A DNA stretch of 64,000 nt from Luteitalea sp. (lineage in GTDB: Bacteria; Acidobacteriota; Vicinamibacteria; Vicinamibacterales; Vicinamibacteraceae): contig WHTZ01000021.1 of assembly GCA_009377495.1 (NCBI GenBank), positions 1 to 64,000 on the forward strand, given 5' to 3'. This document shows, piece after piece, positions 44,354 to 53,683 of the stretch. The notes beneath the pieces were generated by a model. The model was given only the letters and a program-made list of their open reading frames with translations. It searched no databases and had not been told where the DNA came from. The position numbers were made by a program, and so were the translations under genes. Position 1 is the first letter of the stretch, and each line of letters opens with the position of its first letter.

Positions 44354-45817
44354 CTAGTGCCACGGGCGCTGGGGGCTACGGCTAAGTACCGGGTCGCCAA
44401 TGGACCGCTGCCATTCCAGCAGCTGGCCTTCCAGCTCTTGCCTTATCTGTTGGTACTCAGGATTCCGGTAAAGATTGGTCATCTCCGTCGGATCTTTTTC
44501 CAGGTGGTACAGTTCGTCCAGAAAGTTGGCGTAGTAGTGGCGCACCAGCTTCCATTGGGCGGTCCGGGCCATGCGCATATAGGCGAGCCCACTGTTATGA
44601 AGGTCGTATTGGCCAAAAACGGTGGTTGGCCAGTCCGATAACTCTCCTCTGAGCAGTTGGGAAAAGTCTCTTCCTTCCTGCCGCAGCGCCTCTGGAAGCG
44701 GGATCCCGAGCATTCCCAGCACCGAGGCAAGCGTATCCACTTGTGTAACCATTCGCTCGATCGCGGTCCCAGGTTCGACCACTCCAGGCCAGCGAATCAG
44801 AAGGGGGACGCGGATCGACTCTTCAAACATATTGGGTCGCGTGGGGCCTCGCACCCCTCCTGTGATCGAGAAGGCGTTGCCTTTGCTCCAAAGACCATGG
44901 TGACCAAGGTTGTAACCGTGATCGCTGGTGAAGAGCACGATGGTCTTGTCGTCGAGTCCAAGCTGCTCCAGCTTCTCGAGGAGACGTCCCAGGTTGCGGT
45001 CGATCGAATGAACGCTGGCATAGTACTCCCGTGTCGCTTCTTTCACCTGTTCGACATCGAGCCCGGGAACCGAGGGGATTGACGGATCCAGGCCTTTCAC
45101 CGAGGCTTGATCCTGTTCCGGAACTGGTCCGAACGGCATGTGGGGTGCCCGGAAATGCAGCAGAAGCGCAAAAGGCTGCGATCGGTGTGCTTCCACGAAG
45201 CGTAGCGCATCATCGGTCAGCAGATCAGGCAGCGAACCTTTCAGTGTCTGATTGCTTCCGCGCACCTCCAGGGTTGGGTTCATAGGCCGATTCCCCCCTT
45301 CAAGGAAGCCGAAGAAGTGATCGAATCCCCGCATCCGAGGATGGAACTGCGGCTTGGTTCCCAGGTGCCACTTCCCCACCAAGGCTGTGGCATACCCATG
45401 CTGGCGTAGGATCTCCGGCCACGTCACCACTCCTGGTGGTAAGCCTAGTCCAGCATCCGCCTCCTGCGGCGAGATCCAATCGGTGATCCCGAGCTGTGTC
45501 GAGTACAAGCCGGTTAGGAAGGAGGCCCGGCTCGGGGAGCAGACAGGTGTGCTGACGAACGCATTCACGAAACGCGCTCCTTCGCGCGCCAGCCGATCCA
45601 TGTTCGGCGTGCGGATCTCCTGGTTTCCAGACGCGCCCATCGCCCAGGGAGCCTGGTCGTCCGTCACAATGGAGATAATGTTCAGACGAGAAGACGTGGA
45701 AGGGGCAGCCGTGGCCCGAGCTGCCGCGCGGCCTGACATCGGTGCCTGGAAACTGCATGAAAGCCCGAGGACCAACGCTGCAGCCGCGTATCGACCTAAA
45801 GAGACTGGATTGACCAT
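44354..45817 (-). CDS. Secreted sulfatase (formylglycine type)
   Basis: 487 residues with a signal peptide (AAAALVLGLSCSF). The metal site is IVTDDQAPWAMG, the formylglycine cysteine C93 lies in CSPSRASFLTGL, GKWHLG is present, and the conserved substrate residues HFRAPHMPF and GLWSKGNAF are intact, so the enzyme should be active. It differs enough from its neighbour at 42748 to suggest a second sulfate position on the same glycan. It follows the receptor gene by 17 bases, in an operon dehydrogenase-receptor-sulfatase-sulfatase. Confidence 0.92.
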   Translation of the reverse strand: MVNPVSLGRYAAAALVLGLSCSFQAPMSGRAAARATAAPSTSSRLNIISIVTDDQAPWAMGASGNQEIRTPNMDRLAREGARFVNAFVSTPVCSPSRASFLTGLYSTQLGITDWISPQEADAGLGLPPGVVTWPEILRQHGYATALVGKWHLGTKPQFHPRMRGFDHFFGFLEGGNRPMNPTLEVRGSNQTLKGSLPDLLTDDALRFVEAHRSQPFALLLHFRAPHMPFGPVPEQDQASVKGLDPSIPSVPGLDVEQVKEATREYYASVHSIDRNLGRLLEKLEQLGLDDKTIVLFTSDHGYNLGHHGLWSKGNAFSITGGVRGPTRPNMFEESIRVPLLIRWPGVVEPGTAIERMVTQVDTLASVLGMLGIPLPEALRQEGRDFSQLLRGELSDWPTTVFGQYDLHNSGLAYMRMARTAQWKLVRHYYANFLDELYHLEKDPTEMTNLYRNPEYQQIRQELEGQLLEWQRSIGDPVLSRSPQRPWH

Positions 45818-45834
45818 CGTCTTTCGTTTGAGAC

Positions 45835-48800
45835 TTAAAAGGCAAACCTCAGCCCGAGGCGAACTGTCCGCGGTTCGACTTCGGTGTTGAAGATCTGCAT
45901 GAATGTCGCGCTACTGACGCTGTGTGTTTCGTCACCGTTGCCGATTGTCCCTGGCGGGGTGCCGAACACCGGGTGATTGAACACGTTGAACGCCTCGACG
46001 CGAAGCTCGGCGTGCCGCCTGCCGCCAAGCGGGAACCGCCGGAACACCGAGAGGTCGGCGTTCCAGCCACCGGGACCGCGAACCGAGTTCCGGCCGCTGT
46101 TACCAAAGCGCACCCCAACTGGCTGTTGCCACGCGCCCGTATCGTAGTAGGGCCCATCCTCACCAATGTTCCCAAGCTTGACTGGCTCCGCCACCTGATC
46201 TGCCGTCTGCCAGTTCCCCGGCTGGTTGATGGAGATCGCCTCATTGGCGGTCACGGTGAACGGCGACCCGGTCCACGCAAACACGATGCCATTGATTTGC
46301 CAGCCGGCAGCTACCGCCTTGGTCAGTCCGGTGCTGTTGCGGGCGAACGGTAGCTCATAGAGGAACCCGAGCTGGAAGACGTGCGTGCGGTCGAAGGGCT
46401 GGAGCGCGTAGTTTCGAGGCAGCTGGCTCGGCGCGTTCCAGGCAACGCCCACCCAGCCATCGTCACCGTTGGCCGTCTCGCCCATGGCCTTCGACCAGGT
46501 GTAGGCGCCCTTGAGCATCAGCCCGTTCTGGAATGGCCGATTGATGGCCACCTGCAGCGCGTGGTATTCGGTGCGGATCCGCGGCCCCCAGCTCAAGAGC
46601 GGAATGTTGCGACCAAATTCCTCGACCAATGGCCGGCTCGCGTTGCCGCCGCCTGGCGTGTCGGACGCGTTGATGTCGAGATCGGCAAAGCCATCAGTTC
46701 CCTTGGTCCCGACGTATCCCAGATCCACCGAGATGTCGCCAGGGAACCGGCGCTCAACGGTCACGTTCCACGACTGGATCGTGCCACGGTGCAAATCGTC
46801 TTCCGGTGTTCGCATGCTGACGGTTGGCGGCAACGGGATGCGCCCGCTCCTGAGATCTGGGCCCACGACCTCCGGAATGCCTTCCGCCAGCGTGGTGACC
46901 CACGTAAACGGGTCGTCCCGCGTGAAGTTCGCACCAACCGATGACGGGAAGCCGAAGCGGAGCGGTCGCGAGAAGGGCAGCGGGTTGTAGGTGACGCCGT
47001 ACCCCGTCCGGAACACCGTCTCCTCGTTCAGCCGCCAGGTGAACCCGAGGCGGGGCGCAACATTCGTGCTGCCGACCTTGATGCCGAGATCCTCGGGATT
47101 CCCCCCGAGGCCGCCGAGCACAACCTCCATCGTCTCGAGGTCCACCTGCTCCACCCCACGATTCGCACGGGTCATCAGCGGGTAGTACTCGTAGCGCACG
47201 CCGAGGTTGAGCGTCATTCGCTCGTTGAGCTGCCAGCGGTCGTTGATGTACCACGCGTGCTGCCACTCGCGCGCGGTCCACAGCTCATGCTGGATGCTCT
47301 TGGTCACGTCGCTCGACAACCCGAGCAAGAACGCGGCGTAGGTATTGTAGAAATTCGGCGTCTGGCCGCCGTTCAGTCCCGTGATGTCCCCTGCGAAGGC
47401 GAACTGCCCGCGTGGATTGCCCACCTCCGGCTGCCAGGTATTCTGCTCGAAGCGGTTCCCGGCGTAGCCGAATCGCAGCTCGTGGTTGCCGACCTGCTTG
47501 GTCAGATTCGCCGCGATGCTGTAAGCGCGGTCATCCTTGAAGTTCGGGAACGGGTTCCTTGTGTTCCCCAGGTTGCTGAAGCCGCTGGTGAAGCCGGGGA
47601 TTCCCGAGTATCGCTCGTCGCTCGCGAATGGCCCACTGCCACCATTCGTGCCCGGGATGCCGAGGACGTCGCGGCCGTACTGGCCGAGCGCGAAATCTGG
47701 ACCCACCACGTCCAGGAGGTACAGCGAAACGCCGAAGGTCGAGTCGAGGACGAGCGTTGGGCTGAGCGTCCAGGTCTGGCCCACGGTGGCCTGGTAGACG
47801 TCGGTGTCGCCGTTGCCGTTGCCTTCCACGCCCACGTCGAACAACCCACCCGCGATGGCGCTCATCTGGCTGTACTTGCCCCAGATCTGGTGCGATGACG
47901 ATCGGTTCCAGTTGATCTTGATGTCGACGTTGTGCCGGTCGACGTTGGTGGTGTCCTCGCGCAGGAAGTTCCGCGTCGGCTCGTCGGCCTCGCCGGCATT
48001 CGGCAACGGGTAGAACTCAACGAGCTCCCGGGCAATCGGGCTGATCCGGTCTTCGGGGATGACGTTGTTGGGGAACGGCTCGCGTCCTGTGCCATCCGGA
48101 TTGCCCGTCGTCGGGTCGTAGATCGTCTGCAGGCTGCCGTCCGCGTTCTGCGCGTGGCTGAAATCGCCCATTCGCAGCGCTGGGGTCGGGACGTTCAGGA
48201 ACGCGGAGGCCGTGCTGTCCTCGAAGTAGCCTTCGTAGGATCCGAAGAAGAACAGTTTGTCCCTCACGAGCGGCCCACCCAAGGTGCCACCGGCGATGTG
48301 CCGCTCCCGTGGCAACTTCTCGGGATCGAAGAATGGCGTGGCGTTCAAGTCCTCGTTATTGAAGAACTCGAAGGCCGAGCCAGCGAACTGGTTCGTCCCG
48401 GACTTGGTGATGACCGTGATAGCCGCACCGCCCGCCTGTCCCTGCTCGGCGCCGAAGTTGCTGGTGGAGATATTCACCGTGTCGATGGTCTCGGCGGGCG
48501 AGACGTAATTCGTCTGGTGCGGCAGCCAAATATTGACGTTCGTCGCGCCGTCGGTCTTCGTCGCGTTGGTGTTGGGATTTTGCCCGTTGACAAACGTGCG
48601 CAGCGCGCGCTGCGGCGTGCTGATGACTGCGTGCTGGAAGACCGCCGGTGTGGTGCCCGGCACCAGGTTCAGCAGGCTTTGGTAATTCCGGAAGTTCGAG
48701 AGGGGAAGGTCGGTCACCTCCTTCGACTTCAGCTCGGAGTGCACGTCCGCCGTGTCCGTCTGCAGGAGCGCAGTCGCCGAGGCCACTGTCACCGTCTCTT

Positions 48801-49164
48801 GGAGGTCGCCGATCTCCAAGGTCGCGTCCACGCGGCTGATGTTGTTTGCGGAGACCGGCACGCCGGTCCGCACGAACGCCTTGAACCCTTGCAGCGAGAC
48901 GCTGACGTCGTAGGGACCCGGCAGGACATTGGGAATGCTGTAGTTGCCGGACGCGTTGGTGACCGCCTCGAGCACGAGGCCGGTTTGCTGGTTGGTGGCA
49001 ATCACGGTGGCACCAGGCACCGTGGCGTCCGAGCTGTCACGTACGGTACCGACGAGTCCGCCATAGAGGACCTGGGCGTCGGTGGTGCGTGGCCGTAGGC
49101 TGATCGTGCCGGTTACAATAACGAGCACGCTCACCACCCTGAGAACTGTTACGAGGGGGGTCAC
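45835..49164 (-). CDS. TonB-dependent receptor, Oar-type
   Basis: 1109 residues from a GTG at 49164, chosen because AGGAGG (49171-49176) sits six bases upstream; a GTG eight codons earlier is open too. A signal peptide ends near TTDAQV, followed by a carboxypeptidase-regulatory-like domain (LVGTVRDSSDATVPGATV), a plug (AAITVITKSGTNQFAGSAFEF), and a barrel ending RTVRLGLRFAF with the terminal phenylalanine. It lies between a cytochrome-linked dehydrogenase gene and two sulfatase genes in one operon, so a sulfated oligosaccharide is the likely ligand. Confidence 0.92.
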   Translation of the reverse strand: MTPLVTVLRVVSVLVIVTGTISLRPRTTDAQVLYGGLVGTVRDSSDATVPGATVIATNQQTGLVLEAVTNASGNYSIPNVLPGPYDVSVSLQGFKAFVRTGVPVSANNISRVDATLEIGDLQETVTVASATALLQTDTADVHSELKSKEVTDLPLSNFRNYQSLLNLVPGTTPAVFQHAVISTPQRALRTFVNGQNPNTNATKTDGATNVNIWLPHQTNYVSPAETIDTVNISTSNFGAEQGQAGGAAITVITKSGTNQFAGSAFEFFNNEDLNATPFFDPEKLPRERHIAGGTLGGPLVRDKLFFFGSYEGYFEDSTASAFLNVPTPALRMGDFSHAQNADGSLQTIYDPTTGNPDGTGREPFPNNVIPEDRISPIARELVEFYPLPNAGEADEPTRNFLREDTTNVDRHNVDIKINWNRSSSHQIWGKYSQMSAIAGGLFDVGVEGNGNGDTDVYQATVGQTWTLSPTLVLDSTFGVSLYLLDVVGPDFALGQYGRDVLGIPGTNGGSGPFASDERYSGIPGFTSGFSNLGNTRNPFPNFKDDRAYSIAANLTKQVGNHELRFGYAGNRFEQNTWQPEVGNPRGQFAFAGDITGLNGGQTPNFYNTYAAFLLGLSSDVTKSIQHELWTAREWQHAWYINDRWQLNERMTLNLGVRYEYYPLMTRANRGVEQVDLETMEVVLGGLGGNPEDLGIKVGSTNVAPRLGFTWRLNEETVFRTGYGVTYNPLPFSRPLRFGFPSSVGANFTRDDPFTWVTTLAEGIPEVVGPDLRSGRIPLPPTVSMRTPEDDLHRGTIQSWNVTVERRFPGDISVDLGYVGTKGTDGFADLDINASDTPGGGNASRPLVEEFGRNIPLLSWGPRIRTEYHALQVAINRPFQNGLMLKGAYTWSKAMGETANGDDGWVGVAWNAPSQLPRNYALQPFDRTHVFQLGFLYELPFARNSTGLTKAVAAGWQINGIVFAWTGSPFTVTANEAISINQPGNWQTADQVAEPVKLGNIGEDGPYYDTGAWQQPVGVRFGNSGRNSVRGPGGWNADLSVFRRFPLGGRRHAELRVEAFNVFNHPVFGTPPGTIGNGDETHSVSSATFMQIFNTEVEPRTVRLGLRFAF

Positions 49165-49192
49165 TCTGTACCTCCTATCTTCTGCCACTCAG

Positions 49193-52100
49193 CTACCTCA
49201 GACTGTGTAAGTACGCGACCAGATCCCCCAGCTCCTGCGGCGAGAGGAGTCGATCCAGTCCGGGCGGCATCAGCGAGCTCGGAGATGGCTCCATCTTCTG
49301 GATCTGGTCTCTGGGCACGGCCAGCGGCGGACCGGTCACCTGGGTCACGTAAATGCTGTCTGGTGTCTCCCTCGGGACGGTTCCGACATACGATTGGCCG
49401 TCGCGCGTGCTGATGCTATACGCCTCGTAACCGCGCGCAAAGCCGCTCTCGGTCGGATAGACGATCGCATCCAGCAGCTCTCGAGCGCTGCGGCTGCGAC
49501 CGATGGTGGACAAGTCGGGCCCAACGTCGCCTCCAAGCTCACCGATCCGATGGCAGGCCACGCAACTGCCCTTGCCGGACTGGAACGCCTGACGGCCCCG
49601 CTCCGAATCTCCGCCCTGCACCGCTGTCTGTAACTCGGACAGACGCGATTCTTTGTCCCGCTCCCTCTGGACCAATTTGGCCACCAGGGCTTCGGCCTGC
49701 GTGACCACAGGCTCCGGATACTCTCCGAAGTAACGGCGGATCTCCCACGGCGTCAATCCGAAGAGTCCTGGGGAGTGGGAGAGCGCTTCGATCAGTGCGG
49801 TCCCGGCAGCGGCATCCTTGGTCTTGCCAAAGGCCGGCGCCAACGCCCTGAGCTCCATCGGACCCGCCTCGGCGACCAGCGGGCCCAACTGGCTCACCTG
49901 TTGAGGGCTCAAGCGAGAATCAGCCAGCATCTGAGCTGATTGCACGCGCAACGCCACGGTGTCGCTCGACCCGAACAGCTGCGCCAACAGCTCGAAGGCA
50001 GACTCTGCGATCGGTCCTTCGTGTCCCGAAACGGCCTCGAGGGCGGTCACACGGACCAGTGGATCGCGATTCGGATCGCTGCCGATCCGTGCCAGCTCAC
50101 TGTCGAAACCGCGGGCTTGTGAGGCCCGAATGAGCCGACTCGCGGCTATGCTCGCTTCACTGTCATCCGAGACCAGGAGCTCCTTGACAGGCTGGATCCA
50201 GCTGGCATGCATCGTCACACCTGGAGTGCGGGCCGCCGACTGCAGCACCAGCTGGCGCTCGTCACCAGACAGATCCGACCGACGCAGGACGCGCCCCATG
50301 AGGCGTTGCACCGCGGGCTCGGTCCCAAAGTGAACCAGGAGCTCACGAGCCACATCGGCACGTGTCGGCGGCAATGCGGCTCCTCCCAGCCACTGGTCCA
50401 GCAGCGCGGCAACGGCGTCCTTCCACTCATCCCGTTCTTGGATCACCATCAACGCCGCCCGGCGTAACTCGGACGCGTCCGATTCCAAGAGCGGCAGCAC
50501 TTGTTGGGCCTTGAGCTGTCCGCTCTCCATCGCCGACAGCGCCATGAGGACGCCCCGCTTGACCTTTGGATTCGAGCTTGCCAGCCCGACGGCCGTCGTC
50601 TGTGGCTGGTCAATCTCGATCAAGGCATGCGTGAGGGCGTGCTGGAGCATCGGATCTTCACCGGTGTTCGCGAGGGCCTGCAGCAGCCGCTCGACTGCTC
50701 TCCCTTCTTTCAAACGCCCCAGCGCCGCTGCCGCTTCGCGCCTCACCTGCGGCGCTTCGTCTTGCAACAGCGCGTCCAGCCGCATCGCCGATTCTTTGTC
50801 ACGCGTGGTGAAGATGCTCCGGCACGCGGCTTGGCGGACTCCGGCATCTGGATTGTCCAACGCGCTCCTGATGGCTTGCCGGGCGCCCTTGGTCTCGATC
50901 CGCGTCAGGGTCCAAATCGCCTGCAGGCGGGCTTGGCGGTTGCCACTCTGGAGCATCTTCTGCACTTCCGTCACAACGGAGCCGCCACGCGCGGCGAGCT
51001 CCGCAACCGCCCTGTCCCGTACGGCAAATCGGTCATCGCCGAGCAGCGCGGCCAGCTCCGCAGCCGAGGAGCCTGCCCAATCGATGTCCAGGCCTCGGGG
51101 ATCAGCGATCGGCCGCGCTCCGGTCTTGCGGACACGGTAGATGGCTCCTTGAAGATTGGGCTTGGCCACGCCGGACGTGGGGCAGCCACGTCGGAACCAG
51201 CCTCCGGTATCGATCACCAGCAGGCTGCCATCCGCATCCTCGATGAGGTCCGTGAAATGGACATCCGGGCTGGAGGAAGAGACAAAGACCTCGGCTTGCC
51301 CCGAAAAGGAGGAGCCGTTGCGCTCCAAGATCACGCGCATGATGCGATGGGTGTTGAATTCAGCGAGAAAGAGATTGTCCCGGTACGCCTGCCCAAATTG
51401 CCTGCTCCGATACCGGAGGAGTCCGGCAGGGGCGACATGTCCGAGATTCGCGGTCAGAGGCAGCAAATCTCCGGTTCTCTTGAACTCCGCCAGCACCTGT
51501 TCCTGGTCGGCACGGGGATAGACCCCTCCGTAGACCCAGTGGACGACCGCATCGACACGGGGCGCAGACAGGAGGATGTTGACCGTGCCGAAGATATCTC
51601 CTTCATCCGTGAAGGCAAGCTCCGTCGGGTTGTCCATGCCGCCTCCGGCGAACACCTCGAGCCCGGAGCCATCAGGACGTGCCGTCCAGATTCGCGCGCC
51701 TTGCGCCTTGGACACCAGGCGGTCTCCCTCGTACACCTCGTGTCCTTTGCGGCCGTGACACCAGAACAGCCGTCCAGTCGGACTCAGGAACGGACCATGG
51801 ATGTCGGCAGCGTTTCCGGTAAAGTCAAACCCTGTGGCCACCTCCTGCCGAACATCCGCCACGCCATCAGCGTCCGTGTCCTTCAGTCGCCACATGCTGG
51901 GAGGAGACCCCACATACAGAGCGCCGTCATGCCAGAGCGCACCTTGAGGGAAGGTCATGCGATCGGCAAACATGGACGATCGGTCGAACACGCCGTCGCC
52001 ATCGCTGTCCTCCAGAACACGGACCGAGTTGGGCAGCTGCTCGAGTAGCTTATCTTCCGCGAGGTTCACTCCCGCGTTCTCGGCGACAAACAGTCGTCCC

Positions 52101-52294
52101 TGCTCGTCAAGGCCGGCCATGACAGGGTGCTGGATTAGGGGAGGCGCCGCCACGAGCTCGACCTCGAAACCGTCGGGCACCTGTAAGGGTGGCCGCTGGA
52201 CGTCATCGGGTGAGGCCGCCTTCCCCTGGAAGATCCAGTAAACGGCCACCCCGGCTATCGCGACGATCACAATCGGCCACAACCGCTTGTTCAT
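49193..52294 (-). CDS. PVC-type dehydrogenase with HEAT repeats and cytochrome c domain
   Basis: 1033 residues with an N-terminal signal or membrane anchor (MNKRLWPIVIVAIAGVAVYW). The beta-propeller dehydrogenase part (about 35-390) has DSDGDGVFD and DTDADGVAD turns. HEAT repeats run from about 410 to 870. The C-terminal cytochrome c has CVACH (C911, C914, H915) and a candidate axial Met in SSLMPPGL (M1009). The ATG at 52294 is only 32 bases downstream of a strong promoter. It probably oxidises a sugar in the periplasm and donates electrons through haem c. It is first in the operon with the receptor and two sulfatases, and it is divergent from the paralogous cluster starting at 52614. Confidence 0.9.
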   Translation of the reverse strand: MNKRLWPIVIVAIAGVAVYWIFQGKAASPDDVQRPPLQVPDGFEVELVAAPPLIQHPVMAGLDEQGRLFVAENAGVNLAEDKLLEQLPNSVRVLEDSDGDGVFDRSSMFADRMTFPQGALWHDGALYVGSPPSMWRLKDTDADGVADVRQEVATGFDFTGNAADIHGPFLSPTGRLFWCHGRKGHEVYEGDRLVSKAQGARIWTARPDGSGLEVFAGGGMDNPTELAFTDEGDIFGTVNILLSAPRVDAVVHWVYGGVYPRADQEQVLAEFKRTGDLLPLTANLGHVAPAGLLRYRSRQFGQAYRDNLFLAEFNTHRIMRVILERNGSSFSGQAEVFVSSSSPDVHFTDLIEDADGSLLVIDTGGWFRRGCPTSGVAKPNLQGAIYRVRKTGARPIADPRGLDIDWAGSSAAELAALLGDDRFAVRDRAVAELAARGGSVVTEVQKMLQSGNRQARLQAIWTLTRIETKGARQAIRSALDNPDAGVRQAACRSIFTTRDKESAMRLDALLQDEAPQVRREAAAALGRLKEGRAVERLLQALANTGEDPMLQHALTHALIEIDQPQTTAVGLASSNPKVKRGVLMALSAMESGQLKAQQVLPLLESDASELRRAALMVIQERDEWKDAVAALLDQWLGGAALPPTRADVARELLVHFGTEPAVQRLMGRVLRRSDLSGDERQLVLQSAARTPGVTMHASWIQPVKELLVSDDSEASIAASRLIRASQARGFDSELARIGSDPNRDPLVRVTALEAVSGHEGPIAESAFELLAQLFGSSDTVALRVQSAQMLADSRLSPQQVSQLGPLVAEAGPMELRALAPAFGKTKDAAAGTALIEALSHSPGLFGLTPWEIRRYFGEYPEPVVTQAEALVAKLVQRERDKESRLSELQTAVQGGDSERGRQAFQSGKGSCVACHRIGELGGDVGPDLSTIGRSRSARELLDAIVYPTESGFARGYEAYSISTRDGQSYVGTVPRETPDSIYVTQVTGPPLAVPRDQIQKMEPSPSSLMPPGLDRLLSPQELGDLVAYLHSLR

Positions 52295-52304
52295 AATGCC
52301 GTTT

Positions 52305-52418
52305 ATTCAATCGAATTAATGTAACCTTTTATCGCAACCGCCTCGGCCGGTCAAGCAGAAACTACCGCTTGACCCGCAGAAGCGCTTTCGATAAAAGGTT
52401 ACATTGATTCGATTGAAT
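52305..52418. promoter_or_regulatory. Divergent promoter pair built as a 30-bp inverted repeat
   Basis: Arms 52305-52334 and 52389-52418 are reverse complements at 29 of 30 bases. Each arm completes a sigma-70-like promoter: TTGACC (52369-52374), 17 bases, TAAAAG (52392-52397) on plus; the same boxes at 52354-52349 and 52331-52326 on minus, also 17 apart. Right after each -10 box comes GTTACATT(A/G)ATTCGATTG, an operator-like block at the transcription start. A related block is at 59374. This should drive the operons at 52294 (minus) and 52614 (plus). Confidence 0.75.
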
Positions 52419-52506
52419 TCGCCGATCTGGCCCCGAGGAATGCCAATTCGGTAGAGGCAGACGACGCTCGTCGGTCACGCGGACCCCGTGCGTGAAACAG
52501 GATAGT

Positions 52507-52589
52507 GTAGCGAGGGGCCTTCCGCCTTCGCGCTTCGCGCTTCGGCGGACTCGCCGTAGCCTTGGCGGAGGCGGTCAGGCCCCTCGTCC
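52507..52589. repeat. REP-like palindrome (GTAGCGA family), long form
   Basis: Outer stem CGAGGGGCCT (52511-52520) and AGGCCCCTCG (52577-52586) is exact; inside are TCCGCC/GGCGGA stems. It lies in the leader of the plus-strand operon, about 25 bases before the ATG at 52614, so it would fold in the mRNA close to the ribosome-binding site (GGGGTAAGGAG). Confidence 0.7.
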
Positions 52590-52613
52590 ATGGGGTAAGG
52601 AGAACAGGGACAC

Positions 52614-53651
52614 ATGAGTGAGCTGGGCATCGGCATTGTCGGTCTGGGCTGGGTCGCTGGCGCGCACATCGAAGCGCTCAGGGCGGTGAACGGCGCACGC
52701 GCGACCGCGGTCTGCTCCCGGCGAGAATTGAATGAACAAGACCTCCAGCGACAGTTCGGCGTACCACTGCGGGTCTACCGGGATCTCGACTCAATGCTGA
52801 AGGATCCCACGATTGATGTCATCGACATTTGTACGCCACACCCTCTCCATCCGGAACAGGCCATCGCCGCGGCGAAGGCCGGCAAGCACCTCATCATCGA
52901 AAAGCCAATCGCCATCGACTTCGAGAGTGCCAGCGCCGTGCGGACGGCCATCCGTGAGGCGGGCGTCCAAGCGTGCGTCTGTTTCGAGGTCCGCTTCAGC
53001 CAGCACGCCTTGGCTATTCGATCCAGCCTCGACCAGGGGCTTCTGGGTCAGCTCCATTACGGCGAAGTCGACTACTATCACGGAATCGGACCTTGGTACG
53101 GCCAGTTTACCTGGAACATCAAGCGCGACTTCGGGGGGAGTAGCCTCTTGACCGCGGGATGCCACGCCCTCGATCTGCTGCTCCACTTCATGGACGCCGA
53201 GGTGGAAGAGGTAACCAGCTACAGCAGTCGGTCCAAGAGCGCCATCTTTGCGCCGTATGAGTACGACACGACGTCAGTGACCCTGTTGAAGTTCAAGGAC
53301 GGAAGACTGGGTAAAGTGGCCTCCGTGGTTGATTGTCTGCAACCGTATTACTTTCACATCCATCTTGTCGGGAGCGAGGGAAGCCTCTTGGACAATCGAT
53401 TCTATTCGCAGCGGCTCAAGGGGCTTGTCAAGGACCGCTGGAGCACCTTGGGGACGCCGCTCGTCGATTCTGGTGACGTGGCCGACCATCCCTATCAGCC
53501 TCAGTTCCAGTCTTTCGTTGATAGTCTTGCCAACGGAGAACCGATGCCGTGGTGCAACTTCGATACGGCCTTCGAATCGCACCGGGTAGTGTTTGCCGCA
53601 GACCGCTCCGCGCGCGATGGTCGCGCGGTGAAGCTTTTGGAGCTGGTTTGA
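52614..53651 (+). CDS. Gfo/Idh/MocA-family oxidoreductase
   Basis: 345 residues. A Rossmann fold with [18 protein letters not shown], an intact EKP motif (E96-K97-P98), and a C-terminal domain with [20 protein letters not shown] holding the catalytic histidine. There is no signal peptide, so it is cytoplasmic. It heads an operon with a DUF1080 protein, a sulfatase and a cytochrome-linked dehydrogenase, driven by the divergent promoter at 52305-52418. Family members beside DUF1080 proteins act in 3-keto-sugar formation or turnover. That role here is inference. Confidence 0.92.
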   Translation: MSELGIGIVGLGWVAGAHIEALRAVNGARATAVCSRRELNEQDLQRQFGVPLRVYRDLDSMLKDPTIDVIDICTPHPLHPEQAIAAAKAGKHLIIEKPIAIDFESASAVRTAIREAGVQACVCFEVRFSQHALAIRSSLDQGLLGQLHYGEVDYYHGIGPWYGQFTWNIKRDFGGSSLLTAGCHALDLLLHFMDAEVEEVTSYSSRSKSAIFAPYEYDTTSVTLLKFKDGRLGKVASVVDCLQPYYFHIHLVGSEGSLLDNRFYSQRLKGLVKDRWSTLGTPLVDSGDVADHPYQPQFQSFVDSLANGEPMPWCNFDTAFESHRVVFAADRSARDGRAVKLLELV

Positions 53652-53683
53652 CGGCATCCCTTCTGACCCAAAGGAGCGCTCCG

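Noticed and set aside
50501..52048. 515-codon plus-strand open frame
   Set aside because: Antisense shadow of the dehydrogenase gene at 49193.
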